From NCBI GenBank assembly GCA_016098155.1, contig JAAAJB010000022.1:1-64000 (forward strand): DNA of 64,000 nt, given 5' to 3'. This document shows, one piece after another, positions 44,816-56,639 of the stretch. The notes beneath the pieces are model-generated. The model was given only the letters and a program-made list of their open reading frames with translations, had not been told where the DNA came from and did not search any database. This DNA comes from Actinomortierella ambigua (Eukaryota; Mortierellomycota; Mortierellomycetes; Mortierellales; Mortierellaceae). The stretch's first letter is position 1; every line of letters begins with the position of its first letter. The translations under genes and the position numbers were made by a program.

Positions 44816-45740
44816 GATACGACTGAAAGATGAGGAGACCAAAAAATATACAAGATACCGTTGTCTTTCATCTAGGCAGTCTAAGAAATAGTAAGAGCTA
44901 TGGATCCAGGTGGACTTGATCAGCGGGTGAAAGGAGAAAGAGAGAGAGAGACAGAGAGAAGAGAGTTTCCCATACTGCTCTTTCAACAATGTACAAGAAT
45001 AGAAGTGGGTATCATATTTTCATAGCCATGCTATGAAAGATCGACGTCGACTATAAAGCGTTGTCTTCTCCCTCAATTTTTTTTCTTCATTCACAAAAAG
45101 CTGGATCCATGATGGCCCAAATACCCTCTACCTAAACAGTCGCGATCGCAGGCAATAACAAGGAGGAAACCCCAACCACCCATCCTCCACCTCGCTCGTC
45201 TGGTATGTTTTTTTTTCTCGCTGCCAGGGAATATCATCAAACTCACTTTTGGAGGGGGTCAGATCAAGCTTTTTTATACTGGTCAATGGGTAAAGAAGAA
45301 AGGCTCAGTTTTCAAAAAAAAAAAGTCAATGCTCACATAGCTTTTTTTTCTTCGTTTTTACTCAGGCCTGCTGACACCATCCTCCACGAATGCCCCGCAC
45401 ACTTACGCGTCAAGGAAGGAGGGAGGGAGGAGAGGGGAAGGGGGAAGGGTCTGCCACCCTCGTCCGCAACCGACTCCTCCTACTCTTTCTACTCAGAGCT
45501 TCACTTTCTGTACAATTGTCGCAACCGCTCAACTTGCATAGCGAGATTGGAGATGGCAAGCGTTTCTGGATTATATAAAGCAATCTTTTTTTTCATTACT
45601 AGATGTTTTCGTCTCTAGCTACCTCATTTGAGGAAGAGTGTCGGCTTCAGACAAAGTTGTGCTAGCTGTATAGAGCTTGTGCAGCAGGGAAAAGGGGGAA
45701 AAGGAGAGTGGAGGAGAGGGGGGGGGAGTGTATAGAAAGC
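44816..45740. other. Intergenic region between convergent genes
   Basis: Between the F-box-like gene (plus) and the hemerythrin-like gene (minus). GA repeats lie near 44935-44962, with A/T homopolymers and G/A-rich tracts at 45415-45450 and 45690-45728. No gene is recognised. Confidence 0.5.
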
Positions 45741-46524
45741 TCACTCCTCCTGAGGGAATTGTCGTAGCGCATCGCGAATCTTGCTCACGGGAGCCCTGAG
45801 CAAACTTGAGGCGGTATCAAAGGCCAAGGGCCGTTGTTGTTGTTGTTGTTCCTTTTGTAGCTGATGGTGGTGTTGGTCATGGTGCTGGTGCGCTTCTTGG
45901 GGATGTTGGTCCAGCGGTTGGTCCGTAGAGTGCGCACAGCTGGGGCAGTAGCAGCAGCAGTACGTCATCGGGATGAGGTATCGGGTGCGCTCAAAGGCCT
46001 TGGCTAGATTGGCCGATTCTTCTTGGCTCAAGTTCTGCTCGAGTATGCGAAGATCGCCAGATTCCTGCTCCTCGAGATGAGCCGAGTACATGTTCCAGAT
46101 CTTCCGGGCCAGTGATTCAAAGTCGGGGTGCGTTGGTGGGATGTCATGGAAGCTGATCAGAAGGCTCTTGACCTGTTGTTGATACAGAATGTAGGGGATC
46201 ATGGATTGTCCCTACAAAGAAGTGGTGAGTGCACTGTACAGAGGCGTCTCTTGAAGGGAAAAAGAGAGAGAAAAAGAAGGCCATCCGATCCGCCCATCTT
46301 ACTTTGTCCTGGGATCTTGTAGTAAGCCCCGCATTGAAAGAGTCGATCTTCTCCAGAGTTGGGTAGTAGATCAGTTCCTCAGCGATGAGCAGGCGCGCCA
46401 TCCCCCAGACAAACTCATTCTGCCGGCGACCCCTTTCGTCACTATTCTTGCTGGTGAGCAGTCGATTGTAGCTGTCCTCGAGCTTGTGGTGGTTCGTGAT
46501 GAACAGATCGGAAAAACGGGCCAT
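45741..46524 (-). CDS. Hemerythrin-like (HHE cation-binding) domain protein (230 aa)
   Basis: HHE proteins form a four-helix bundle that binds two iron atoms through His and Glu/Asp. Exons 46524-46303 and 46211-45741 with a 91-nt intron; phases agree. Start at MARFSDLFITNHHK, where fungal homologues begin; the frame upstream is low-complexity and lacks support. Domain features: TNHHKLEDSY (helix 1 His), WGMARLLIAEELIYYP (helix 2, Glu), a helix 3 reading YILYQQQVKSLL, and YSAHLEEQESGDL (helix 4 His-Glu). In many fungal relatives helix 3 carries EHQ; here the His is replaced by Gln, so metal binding may be altered. A His/Gln-rich linker and CCCYCPSC cluster follow, then a conserved tail LLRAPVSKIRDALRQFP. 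Only 246 bp separate it from the FAB1 stop on the same strand. Confidence 0.82.
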
Positions 46525-46770
46525 AGCGTCTTGTTTACTGCGTTGTGTGCGTTGAACGTGGTGAAGCAAAGAGGATAGTGGGAGGAAAAGGGGGAGGAGG
46601 AAGGAGAGAGAGAGAAAGAGAAATAGACAGAAAGAGAGAGGAGAGAAACGAAAGCTAGAGGCGTGGGAGCAGGCGGTGAGGAGAAGCACAAATGTCATCA
46701 TACAACTTGGCGAAAAAAAAGGCAGTGACGTGGATTTGACGTTATCAAAAAAGGTATATTTCTCTGTGGC

Positions 46771-49700
46771 CTAAAACTCGCCGTTGGTCGTGCCCATCGT
46801 CGTCTCGCGACTGTGCATCATGCTCGACATAGGTGTGATCGTCGTACTATTGGGGCTCAGCGCCGTCAGATCTGTACCAGAGCCCGACGAAGGGGTCATC
46901 GCCGCCGTGTTACCGCTGCTATTCGACCTCACCAGCGCGCTCGAGCTGCCCTTGGTGTTGCTGTTGCTTCCACTCTGGCCATTCGCTCCTATCGCCCCCT
47001 TGCCCGTGGTATCCTGGCTGATGCTATTGGTATGGCTATGGCCCCTGCTTCCTCCTCCGCTGGGTGTGCCGTAGCTACCATAGCCAATGGCCTTTGGCGC
47101 ACCAAAACCCCGATGGACCATCGTGCTGTTGAAGTACGCATCAATATTGAACCACCGGTCCGGTACCATGTCCAAATGTCGGTTCATCGCTGCTCGGAAC
47201 CGCTTGCGGTATTGTGCCGGCGAAACAATCGTTGGCTCTTTTGATCCAACGGCATCCTTCACCCAGCTCTCCAGTTTCTTGTCCCACGTGAATGGACGGA
47301 TGAAGTCTAATGCAAAGGCGACAAAAAGGTATTACGGGCGTTCGACAATGAACAGTTCAATATACCATTGATAACATTATCAGTCAAACCAAGCAAGATT
47401 GCCAGCGCGGCACCCAAAAATGATCAGCAACATACCAACAATGCCGACAATCAGCTCTTGCTTGTCATCATCAACAGCGACAAGGAGAGAGTAGTCCATG
47501 ATATTAAACCGCTGCAGGAAGAGCGAATCGTTCGCCAAGGACTCGGACAGTTGCATCTTGGCATGCTCTCGGATAAAAAACGGACTTTCGCTCATGACTA
47601 ACGCAATGATACAAACAGAAGAAATAAAGATAAGCATTCAAGAGTCGGGATCCAACATTTTTGGATTGCGTGGAACAGGACCAGCTCAAGCCCTCCTTAC
47701 ATCGGATAAAGTTCTCGTCCAAAAACACTTCGTTTTCCTTGCCAGACGGTTGTACAAAGCGGTTCCGACGCGAACCCTTCAGGTCGTACACCTGCAAATT
47801 CTTGCGGTCATAAAATAGATTCTCCATGATCAAGACATCCATGTTCATCGTCCTGCCTAGAGCTCCGTTCTTGTACCCGACACGATAAAACCCAAAGATC
47901 TTGGCCAGCACCGTCGGCAGCTTGTGGTAGATGGCCTTGTGCATGTACTCAAAGTAGTGTGGTGCAAACTTGATAAACGCCTCCAGCTCCACCTTCGATA
48001 GCTGCTTCATGATGAACCGGTCGTCTCGCGTCTTCAAGAACGACGACCCAGACTTGCCTCCAGACGCATCCCATTTCATGCATCGTGCTAATGACTGGAT
48101 ATACGAGTAGTCGCACCCGCTACTCTTACGCAAAGCATGGAATTGTTCCATGTAAAAGATCTTGCAATACAGCATAGTCGAGCCTTCGATAAACGCTATG
48201 TATTGGTGTGGAAGAGGGGGGGTAGAGAGAAACGGAGAAATTATGAGTGAATTCATAAGATAGAGGGATAGCAAAAGAGTAGTGACCCGATTCAGCTATG
48301 CTCACTTGCTCACTTACGGAACTTCATATGCGTGCTCGACTCGGAGAGAAGCGACTCTTCAAAGGTATCAACGTGATCGTAGATGCCGTCACCAAAAGTG
48401 TACGAGGGAGACGTGTCAAAGGTTTCCTCGCTGCTAGATGTAGATGGTCCAGTACCTGCCAAGGGCGCGGGCGTCTCTGTCTCGTTGTCTCTGCTGAAAA
48501 GGCCCTTCAGTTTGTCAACATATTGCGGGGAGCTGAATTCCAACGAAGGAAAAAAAAAAGAATTGAGGTTAGTGATACGTAGCGTTTGTTGACGGACTTG
48601 GTTTTTTTGCGACAATATACAAGCAGGCACTGGCATGATTGTCTCCTTACCTCAGCGTCAAAGCGATAATCGAGCTTGGCTCATCCTCGCGCGCGATGAT
48701 TTGCGAGTATCCAAAGACGTGCTCTGACGGTTGCCTAAAATGAAGCCACAAGAGTCTTGTGAGTCGCATTTACTCACACAAACAACCAAACGGATCAACA
48801 TATGAAAGTTGATTGACAAACAAATAACAAAGGACTTACAGCGGGTACTCCAGAGGGGTAAAGTTGGGCGAATTCCTCTCCTGCCAAAAGTTCGAGAGAG
48901 TCTTGATAATGGAACCGCGTTCAACGCCTTCGGCGACTTCCATCAGCCCAGGCAACTTGGCAGCGGCTAACGCGGCATTGAGCGTGCCTGTGACGCTCAT
49001 CGTCGACGACTTGATGGGCGGCGATCCCACAAATTGGCGGAGCTGTTGTTGCTGAATAAGGTGCTGCTGAACCGAACCGGTAGATACCAGCGATGTACCG
49101 ATGTCGCTCGACGAGAGCATTGCCTGGCTACCATCCTGAGGGCCGCCATGGGGGGTATCGTCGTCTCCGAGGAACATCATTGTTGGATCGAATAGTAGAA
49201 AGGGGTCATCTAAAGACGAGCCATCTGCTCCAGTCTGTGCGCCTCCTGCACCTCCAGCGTTCGATGATCCGTTGAGGTTAATGCCGCTATTGCCTCTCGT
49301 GAAAACTTCAGACGACGGCTCTTCACTGCCGAGCGCTTCATCCATGGCATCCGTCTGAATCATCGAGAACGTATATCCACGACTTGGGTGATAGGGCTCA
49401 TCTCCTTCACCTTCCGATAGGTAATCATCCTGCTCATCGTCCGACTCTTCCTTGGCTGCCTCCTTGACGCTCGAGAACACTTCAATGATTGGCTCCTTTG
49501 TCTCCATGGGACGCACGCTGCCCCTCGACCGTGTCAAGGCTGACAAGTATCGCGACCGTGCGTTACCAGTTGCGCCTGGAATCGGTTGCGTCACTGCCCG
49601 GTTACGATTGCCCACAATTTGTCGTCCCGTTGGCTCCGTGGACGATGCCGAGGATGTCGCGACGTTCGAGTTCGCCTGGGCTTGTGCCAAGTACTGCGAT

Positions 49701-52700
49701 CTTCGGTTGCTCACATTGACATTGGAGGTGCTCGTGGAGATGGATGATCCCGCTCGATGATTCGGTGGGTGCTCTGGGCTGAATACGGTAGAGCTGGCGA
49801 TGCCTGACGAGAAGGCTGATGTACCAGAGGCCGAAGCAGGAGGTGCCGAATCGACAGGCCTCCGAGGCTTTGTCCTGTATAGTTGCTCACGGCGAGCTGC
49901 TGCTGCATTCAGGCCAGGAGAGGACTTTTCGTGCGTGGGGGTGCGATCCAAGGGAATGAAAGGTCGTTCTATTGGTGTTCCTCGCGAGGAAAGCGGCGGT
50001 GACGGATGCGCTGACGCAGTTGGTGTGCCCAAGACACTAAACTGGCTATGATCACGAGTGACAGAGCCAATTCTAGTGCTCTTAGCCGTGATTGACGATG
50101 AGGCTGACGGGGGTGGTCTCTCACTGAGCAGTGTCGACGGATCAAAGGTAGGCAAAGAGACCATGGAGAAACGACTCGACACGCGGGAAGTGGGACGCGA
50201 CGAGATTGGCAGCGGAATACGGGGAAGTAGAGAAAGAGTAGAGGGCTCTGGGGTCCTGATGCGCTTGACGATCTCTCCTGGACTGCCGGTATTGCTGCCT
50301 GTACCGTTCGTTTTGCCATGGGCACTGTTCTCCTGTGTGACAGTGACGAGCGACTCGGCAGTATTGGTGTGGGTGAGTTTGGGTCTAAACTCCTGCATCA
50401 GATTCATGGATAGTCTTCGTGTCACTTTGGGCTCCATGAAGGGGAATGAGACCTGGTTTGCTGCATTCTCGATGGCATCTTCCAATGCAGCAACATCGCC
50501 ACTCTCCACCTTGGGGTGAAGAACCACCTCTGTTGGAGAGCTTCCCAGGAATGGGAGGTCTGTGGGAACAAACTCATCTTCGAAAGCGGTGCGTCGATCC
50601 GAGTCTTCCTCCTCAGTGGTATCCAATGTCAATGGCAGGTCCAACCCAGCGTGGGCAATACGGTCAGCTATCACCGGCAGGTCCTTCTCGTTGAAGAGAC
50701 GCCTCAGTTGCTCTGGGCCTCGCCTGTAATCGCGGTCTGGATTGAAGTAGTCGCGCGCAAAGGCGCCAAAAGTCTTGTCCCATTGCACCGCCTTCTCGTG
50801 CAATTTAATCCGCACCAGGTTGAGGGCCAGGTTGTCCGTTGGTGCACTATTGAGGTATGTCTGTTGGAGGAGTTGCAACGTTGACTTCTTTTCAAGGACT
50901 ACCATACGTGACATCTCGAGAAGTTCCTGCTTTGCTGCCTCAATTTTGGACGGTTGCACGACGTCAAAGATACAGTTCTTGATGCGCTCCATGACAGAGT
51001 CCCAGTATCGGGTGATCAGCGAACGAACGATGTCGAGATCTAGGTTTTTGGACCGGACAGCATAGTCGGGCTTGCAGCGAACGAGCATCGATGGAAAGTT
51101 AATGTCGAACAGTCGAGTCTGTACACGCTCCATTTTGACAAGCAGCTCGCCAATGCCAAAGTAGCGGATGTGGTCACGGTTGATGTCATGGGGACAGATG
51201 TTGGCTCTGCAAGTAACGTCTGCCTGATAAAAGATGAGCTCCAAAAACTTCCCAAAGGAATAGCTCCGAGAGTCGTCTGACATGAGAACCTGGGGCGTTT
51301 CAACGTGGCAAATCCGACACTGGCTCCACATCGTGATGGTGTTCTCCATTCCTGGTGTGATCGAGTTCCAGGCTTCGACAGAAACAATGATTTTGGCATC
51401 GCCGTGAGCATAGATCCTTTGATGGTCGCGAAGTAAACAGTCACACATGTCGGAAGGGCAGATGAAAACAGACTCCCAGCATATCTGCTCTAGGTAGTGT
51501 CCCAACGTCACATCGGTATCAGCATGGTAGAACTGGATGAGTCGAATGGCCGGCCCAACGCAGGTCGTCTTAGTGACAGTGCAGTAGTTGGAGAATAAGA
51601 AGGCAAGGTTCTGGTAGGCAAAAGGTGAAATTAAGTCGGGACGAATGTTGGTGTTTAAAAAGTCCTCCCACGCCTGCTGCTTGGACCGATAGTCGTTCGA
51701 TACATCAATGTAGCTGGCCTCAATCACCGCTGAATCCTGGTTTCGGCTACTGGGAGCCTTGCTGACCATGGTGTTGGCCTTGACTACCGATGCAAAGCAG
51801 ATTTTGCAGTTGCCAAATTCGCGCAAGGCTCCTGGCAACGTGCTGTGCTCAATCCTCCTGAGCTTCTCCTCGTCCTCGATCATGCGTGTGAGCAAAAATG
51901 GCGGCTCAAACCGTACCAAAGGTGATGCCGAGAGAATGGTCTGTTTGTAAGGCTTGATCATCTGCTGAAGTGTAATCGCCTCCTGGTCGCCTTGGTCGCC
52001 AGGTGGATCGTCTTTATCGTCAACTTTGGGGTCCGCAACGGTGGATGTCATGGCAAACTCGTCCTTCATCAGCGACGTCTCCAGCTTGAGGTTGTAAGAG
52101 ACCCAAACCATCAATCGCACAATCTTCTTGATCCGATTCAGCGTCTCGAGGGATCCACCTCGGAGCACAATGGTGCAAAAGAGGTCCTTGGGGCAATCCT
52201 GAAAAAAGATATAGCTACGTCGCTTGTTGGGGATCAGCTCGTGCACATAGGTCTTGACGGTGAAGAGACCACATTTGCCAAGGCGAGGCTCCTTGACCAG
52301 TTTGTCAAAGGACAGAATGATGTCAGCACCGGTGCAGTGAGCAATCGCGGCGCAAACCTCGGGCTTGACATTGTAGATTACAGCCACATTGTGTTTGAGA
52401 AGCATCTCCAATGCAATCCGGGAGATGGTCTTTTCGACCACGATCACGTGCGGACTAAATGCAACAATGCGAGCGACCAGGTTCTGGAGATACTCGCGCT
52501 CCTGATCGACGACCGGACCCAAGGAGATGAAGTGGTTTTCCACACGCTGGTACTCGAGAGCAAATGTCAGAATGAGAATGCGAGGAGAGTGGAGGGTCCT
52601 GCTCATCTGCTTGTGGGCCAAGTTCTTTGTGCAAACTACGCCGTCGATGTACATAGAGTCCTGTGCTGTACCCCCGGGGATCTTTTTGATTTTGACGGCG

Positions 52701-55106
52701 TGCATGATATCCATGCTATCAAAGAGCTGGATGTTGTTGCTGACCTTGAGAACCAGCTTCATGATGACATCGTCCCATCCTTGTCCAGACTCGATTTCGA
52801 AGCGCTTGAGCAGTTGACGCAGCAGGTGCCGCATATGCTGCAGGGATACTGCATTAAGCTCTGCTGCCGAGACCACTGATGCCGCACGTGAGTGCCGTCC
52901 CATGAGGAAAGGTGGGGTAGAGTTGACTCCAGGCAAGTAAGGCGAGGAGGGTCGGATATCCATGGGTGATCTCAGGCGGTCCAAGGTCTCGGATGCATTG
53001 CTCACTCTCATAATGCCACGGGTCTTCAAGCTGGGCGTCCGCTTGGTACGAGTACCAGCACCACTGATACGACGAGCGGCAGGGGACCGGTCCTTGGCGA
53101 ACATGTCTCGAACATCGTCCGCACGCTGGGGCCGCAGATGCAGCTTGCCATCTTTATAGGCCATCTCGTGGAGCTCCTTATCGCTGTCGTAATCGTCATC
53201 GTCACCATAGAACCCACGAGACGAGTTTTGAACGCCGTGCAACGTCAGGAAGCCTGGGGTGTTTGTTGGTGATGCGGAAGCCCAGAGGTCATGCCGTTCG
53301 TCGTCGTCGTCATCGCCCATGAACGGAGCAATCTCAGGGTCCAATACGGAATCCTGAAAGGCTCCATCCTCAAGAGCGATCGAGCGCCGAAATGGTGCGG
53401 GTTGACCGTCAGCGAGGTGAATATCTGCTGTTGCAGTGTTTGATCGAGACCGAGCCATAAACAAATTGGACCCAGCATGAAGAAATTTCCGAATGCCGTC
53501 CAGCGGTGCCGCCTCTTGTGTATAAGAAGGGCCAGGGGATCCAGGAGGAGGTCCGATTGCCGGAAAGTGACCATGAGGAAGTGATGGCGTTTGTGGTGCC
53601 CAACTGATGGATCCGTTGTAGTCAAAGGTATCGCCTTCTTCTTCATACTCCTGCATGATTTTGTGGCAGTAGTAGCAGACGCGAAGGCTGCCTTCGTAGC
53701 CTAGCTTGCTTCCTGGTATAATCCGAGAGGCACATTTTGCGCAAAAGATGTGTCCTACGTTGACATGAAGGCCAAGGGAGGGAAAGGGGGGGGGGGAAGG
53801 TATTAGCCACAAAATGTCGTAAGATGTATCATTTGAGTCGTGGGCCACGACGAGGAGCTGGTTACTCATGCACACAAGTGGAGCATTACCACAGATACGG
53901 CAGTGGTGTTTTCGCCGGAGCATCGAGAATGGTGCGGAGCATCCAAAGCACTCTTTGCAGTTTTCATCCGCCATCCAGTAGTCCTTGTTCACACCCTCCC
54001 CTCGTAGCCGTCGGATCGCCCTTGTGAGCGAGTTGCCCTTGTGTTGAACAGAGCTAAAGCTTTTGACAGACCTTGAATCCGAATCGTAAGAGGAGTCCAT
54101 AGCTGCAAACGCGTGATTCATATAATCCCGAGACGACGAGCCATCTAATTTGGGAAGATGAAAAGGAGGTTTCTAGCGATTTAGCACACTTTCCAGGCAA
54201 TCCAGACATTCGTAGTCGGTTAATGAATAGGTGTGTTATCTTACCTAGAGCAGGTTTGGATGGATCATAGCTACGACGGTGCTCGTCACTTCTACTGCTG
54301 TGGCTATGGTCCCCGTTACCATTCGAGTTTTTGGAAAACTGCCCATCACCAAAGGCAGCGCTGAGGGAGACCACTGGTGGGGCTAGAGAAGCGTCTTCGT
54401 CGTGCACAATGCTCTGGTCCATGGTACTGACTTTGAAAAGCGACGATGTCCGCTTGGAAGAGTATTGGTGCGTGCGACCCATCCTGGTGATTGCGCTGTT
54501 GACGCGGGGTTCTGTTGTTGTGGTCACCGCCGATGCCGAGCTGACCCCTGAGCGTAGAGAGGAAGGTGACGTCGAGTCCGTGAAGTGTTGTGGATTCTCA
54601 ATAGTGTTGATAGAAGGGGCGGCTGCGAGGCCACTCCCAGACGTGGAGGAGGAGGCCAAGGTTGAGGCGATCATCATGCTGCTGCTCGATGTTGAGTGCA
54701 TGCTGGGCGTGCGACCGTGTGGCGGTTCCGCGCTTGCAGCTTTGGAGGACGGCGTCGAGGGGCTCGATGAGTCTGCAGAGGACAATGATCCTGTCGAAGC
54801 ATAATGGGCATGACCTCCTCCCCTGAGTCCTTCTCCTCCTGCAGCCGTTTCCTGCTCTTGAGTTTGTGTAAGAGGTATTCCAGAGTGGCTCGACAAGGCT
54901 GACCCTGAGCCAGCCGAGGAGAGGGCCTGCTGCGACTGAGATGTTGTTAGCGAGGACGACGATGGTGGTGAAGGAGACGGTTGCGCCGAAGAGGATAGGG
55001 TGTTCTTGACGCGCTGGAAGAGCTTGGAGAGCACGTTCTCGGGCGGGTCCTCCTGCACTGAAGGAGGCTCATGCAGTGCCGCGAAACTGGTCATTGACTG
55101 CTCCAT
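46771..55106 (-). CDS. FAB1: 1-phosphatidylinositol-3-phosphate 5-kinase (Fab1/PIKfyve), 8 exons, 2507 aa
   Basis: Makes PI(3,5)P2 from PI3P on vacuole and endosome membranes. Exons: 55106-54245, 54144-53890, 53754-48840, 48734-48651, 48532-48318, 48195-47701, 47597-47436, 47306-46771; the sum is a multiple of three and all phases agree. Domains: a Ser-rich N-terminus; a FYVE finger with [14 protein letters not shown] and [11 protein letters not shown]; a Cpn60/TCP1-like domain (about 52800-52000: [27 protein letters not shown]); a Cys-rich Fab1 region with CKICF and [11 protein letters not shown]; a long disordered linker; and a C-terminal PIPK kinase domain with [14 protein letters not shown] (ATP Lys), [20 protein letters not shown] and [14 protein letters not shown]. 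The C-tail is Gly/Ser/Asn-rich. Yeast Fab1 has 2278 residues. Intron 2 (53755-53889) is 135 nt, in frame and stop-free, and lies inside the FYVE finger. Confidence 0.96.
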
Positions 55107-55466
55107 AGTGGGGTGAATGATGGTTCAAGGGCGCAAGAGAGGCGAGAAGGACACTTTTAGCCCCCAATCTTCCTGGAGGAGAAGGAGGAGGAGGAGAGAC
55201 AGTGCGGGGCAGAGGATGTGCGAGAGAGAATGGCGAAGAAAAGAGAGAGAATGAAGGCACAATTCCACGGCCACCTGGGAAAAAAAAAGGGTGATAGATA
55301 ACTTAGGTGACTGATGACCACCTTCCCTTTTTTGGGTGCACAAATTGAGTACATAGGCTACAGTCGAACTGATTTGTCCTCTCCTTGTCTTCATCATTCC
55401 CGGTTGCTGTAATTTCGCGTCTCGCTATTTCAGGTTCGTTGCTTTATTCTTCTTATCCCCATGCAG
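55107..55466. promoter_or_regulatory. FAB1 5' flank, CT/GA-rich
   Basis: Pyrimidine-rich on the FAB1 strand (GA-rich on plus, about 55170-55255), like the 5' flanks of other genes here. An A-run lies at 55281-55289. No TATA box is evident. Confidence 0.45.
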
Positions 55467-55817
55467 AAACATCCTGTCATTAGTGGTCTGCCTCTTTAGC
55501 TCTAGCAGATTTAATGAGTCCCTCGTGGTCTTATGGTTTGCCGAGCGGGAGGTGATTGCGACAATGGTGGTCTTCATTGGAGCTCTTCATGGCATGTGCC
55601 TTGTCGGCGCCATGTGGCTCTTCTGTTAGATATAATGCATGTGGGTTACGCATAAACATCTTGTCATTAGTGGCCTGCCTCTTTAGCTCTAGCAGATTTA
55701 ATGAGTCCCTCGTGGTCTTATGGTTTGCCGAGCGGGAGGTGATTGCGACAATGGTGGTCTTCATTGGAGCTCTTCGTGGCATGTGCCTTGTCGGCGCCGT
55801 GTGGCTCCTCTGTTAGA
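55467..55817 (+). repeat. Direct repeat, two copies of about 164 bp at 187-bp spacing
   Basis: Copy 1 spans about 55467-55630 and copy 2 about 55654-55817, separated by a 23-bp spacer. They differ at only a few positions (e.g. TCCTGTCAT/TCTTGTCAT, GGTCTGCC/GGCCTGCC, CTTCATGG/CTTCGTGG). Both are near-identical through ATTTAATGAGTCCCTCGTGG. A weak open frame reads through both on either strand, but no protein family is recognised. It is a recent local duplication next to the fragments at 55903-58960. Confidence 0.93.
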
Positions 55818-55902
55818 CACTATGCACTAATTGAAGTTTCCGTGTACATGCACATATTAGACCCAGCTTTAACCTCCTTTACCAGACTTGAATTTCATAT
55901 AA

Positions 55903-56436
55903 TGTCGTCCGCGCATTTGGCGTAGGAAAGGGAAGAAGGAGCACGTCTACTTCTCGAGTTTCGTTGCCCACTTCCAGCTGACTGATCGAGAGTCCGCGGC
56001 CCAACTCTTCCAGAGCCTGCTGCAATCAAAAAAAAAGTGTCGACAGAACCTGCAAACTGCATACGATTACTTTAAGGCGCGCAAAGAAGACCAATTCTGG
56101 GGCACATGGTCTTTGCGAATCAACACAGAGCGGTCTGCGAAGAGACTTGCACTTTCGGCCCAGAATACAGCTGTTGACGAGACGGAAGCGGCATATGGTA
56201 ATTGAAAGAGTATTACTTTTTCTGTCCTTTTGTTATCATCGTCTTTCGTTATTTATTTATTTATTTGCATTATCCATTGTTTCCGTAGGTGAGAGAAGAA
56301 TTGCCATTACGGCAGCATCGGTTTCTTCAACTTCGACATCGACAGGTCTGTTCTTTCGCAACTCTTTTATGTTCTAGTTTGTTATGCCATGTCCTAACCA
56401 GGCTCATCCGACTCGAACCTGATGCTTACCCCTTGA
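55903..56436 (+). pseudogene. 5'-truncated multi-exon gene fragment of unknown family
   Basis: Exons 55903-56197, 56289-56345 and 56402-56436 join in phase (both introns phase 1) with GT...AG borders, ending in TGA. The first exon has strong coding character: KKEHVYFSSFVAHFQLTDRE, SLLQSKKKCRQNLQTAYDYF and KARKEDQFWGTWSLRIN, suggesting a mostly alpha-helical, basic domain. The second and third are Ser/Thr-rich and short. No in-frame ATG exists: a stop lies just upstream, and the only nearby ATG (55902) is in another frame. The start is therefore missing or lies in an exon I cannot find. A further acidic segment (AFDDDDASPLKAPR, about 56490-56530) continues in another frame. It is convergent with the Crypton-like relic and could be its partner gene. 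No family is recognised. Confidence 0.5.
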
Positions 56437-56639
56437 AGTGGTTTGTGCTTCCTATTACCTCTAGAAACCTTGAAGCACCCCGGTGATGCTTTCGACGATG
56501 ACGATGCCAGTCCGCTGAAGGCACCGCGAGGTACATGTGAGATCACTTTGGACAACCAGATTACAAGCTACATGCTGAGACCAGGTGCACCTAGAGCAAG
56601 CTGTGGCCACATGGAAGCGGGTTCAAGAGCTTGTAATGA

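Noticed and set aside
51992..52879. 295-codon plus-strand frame inside FAB1
   Set aside because: It is the antisense shadow of the Cpn60-like domain and has no motif of its own.
48836..54121. Single uninterrupted 1761-codon reading through the FYVE region of FAB1
   Set aside because: It reads through intron 2 and would split the FYVE finger; the GT-AG junction restores the standard finger spacing. Kept only as a possible retained-intron isoform in the findings.
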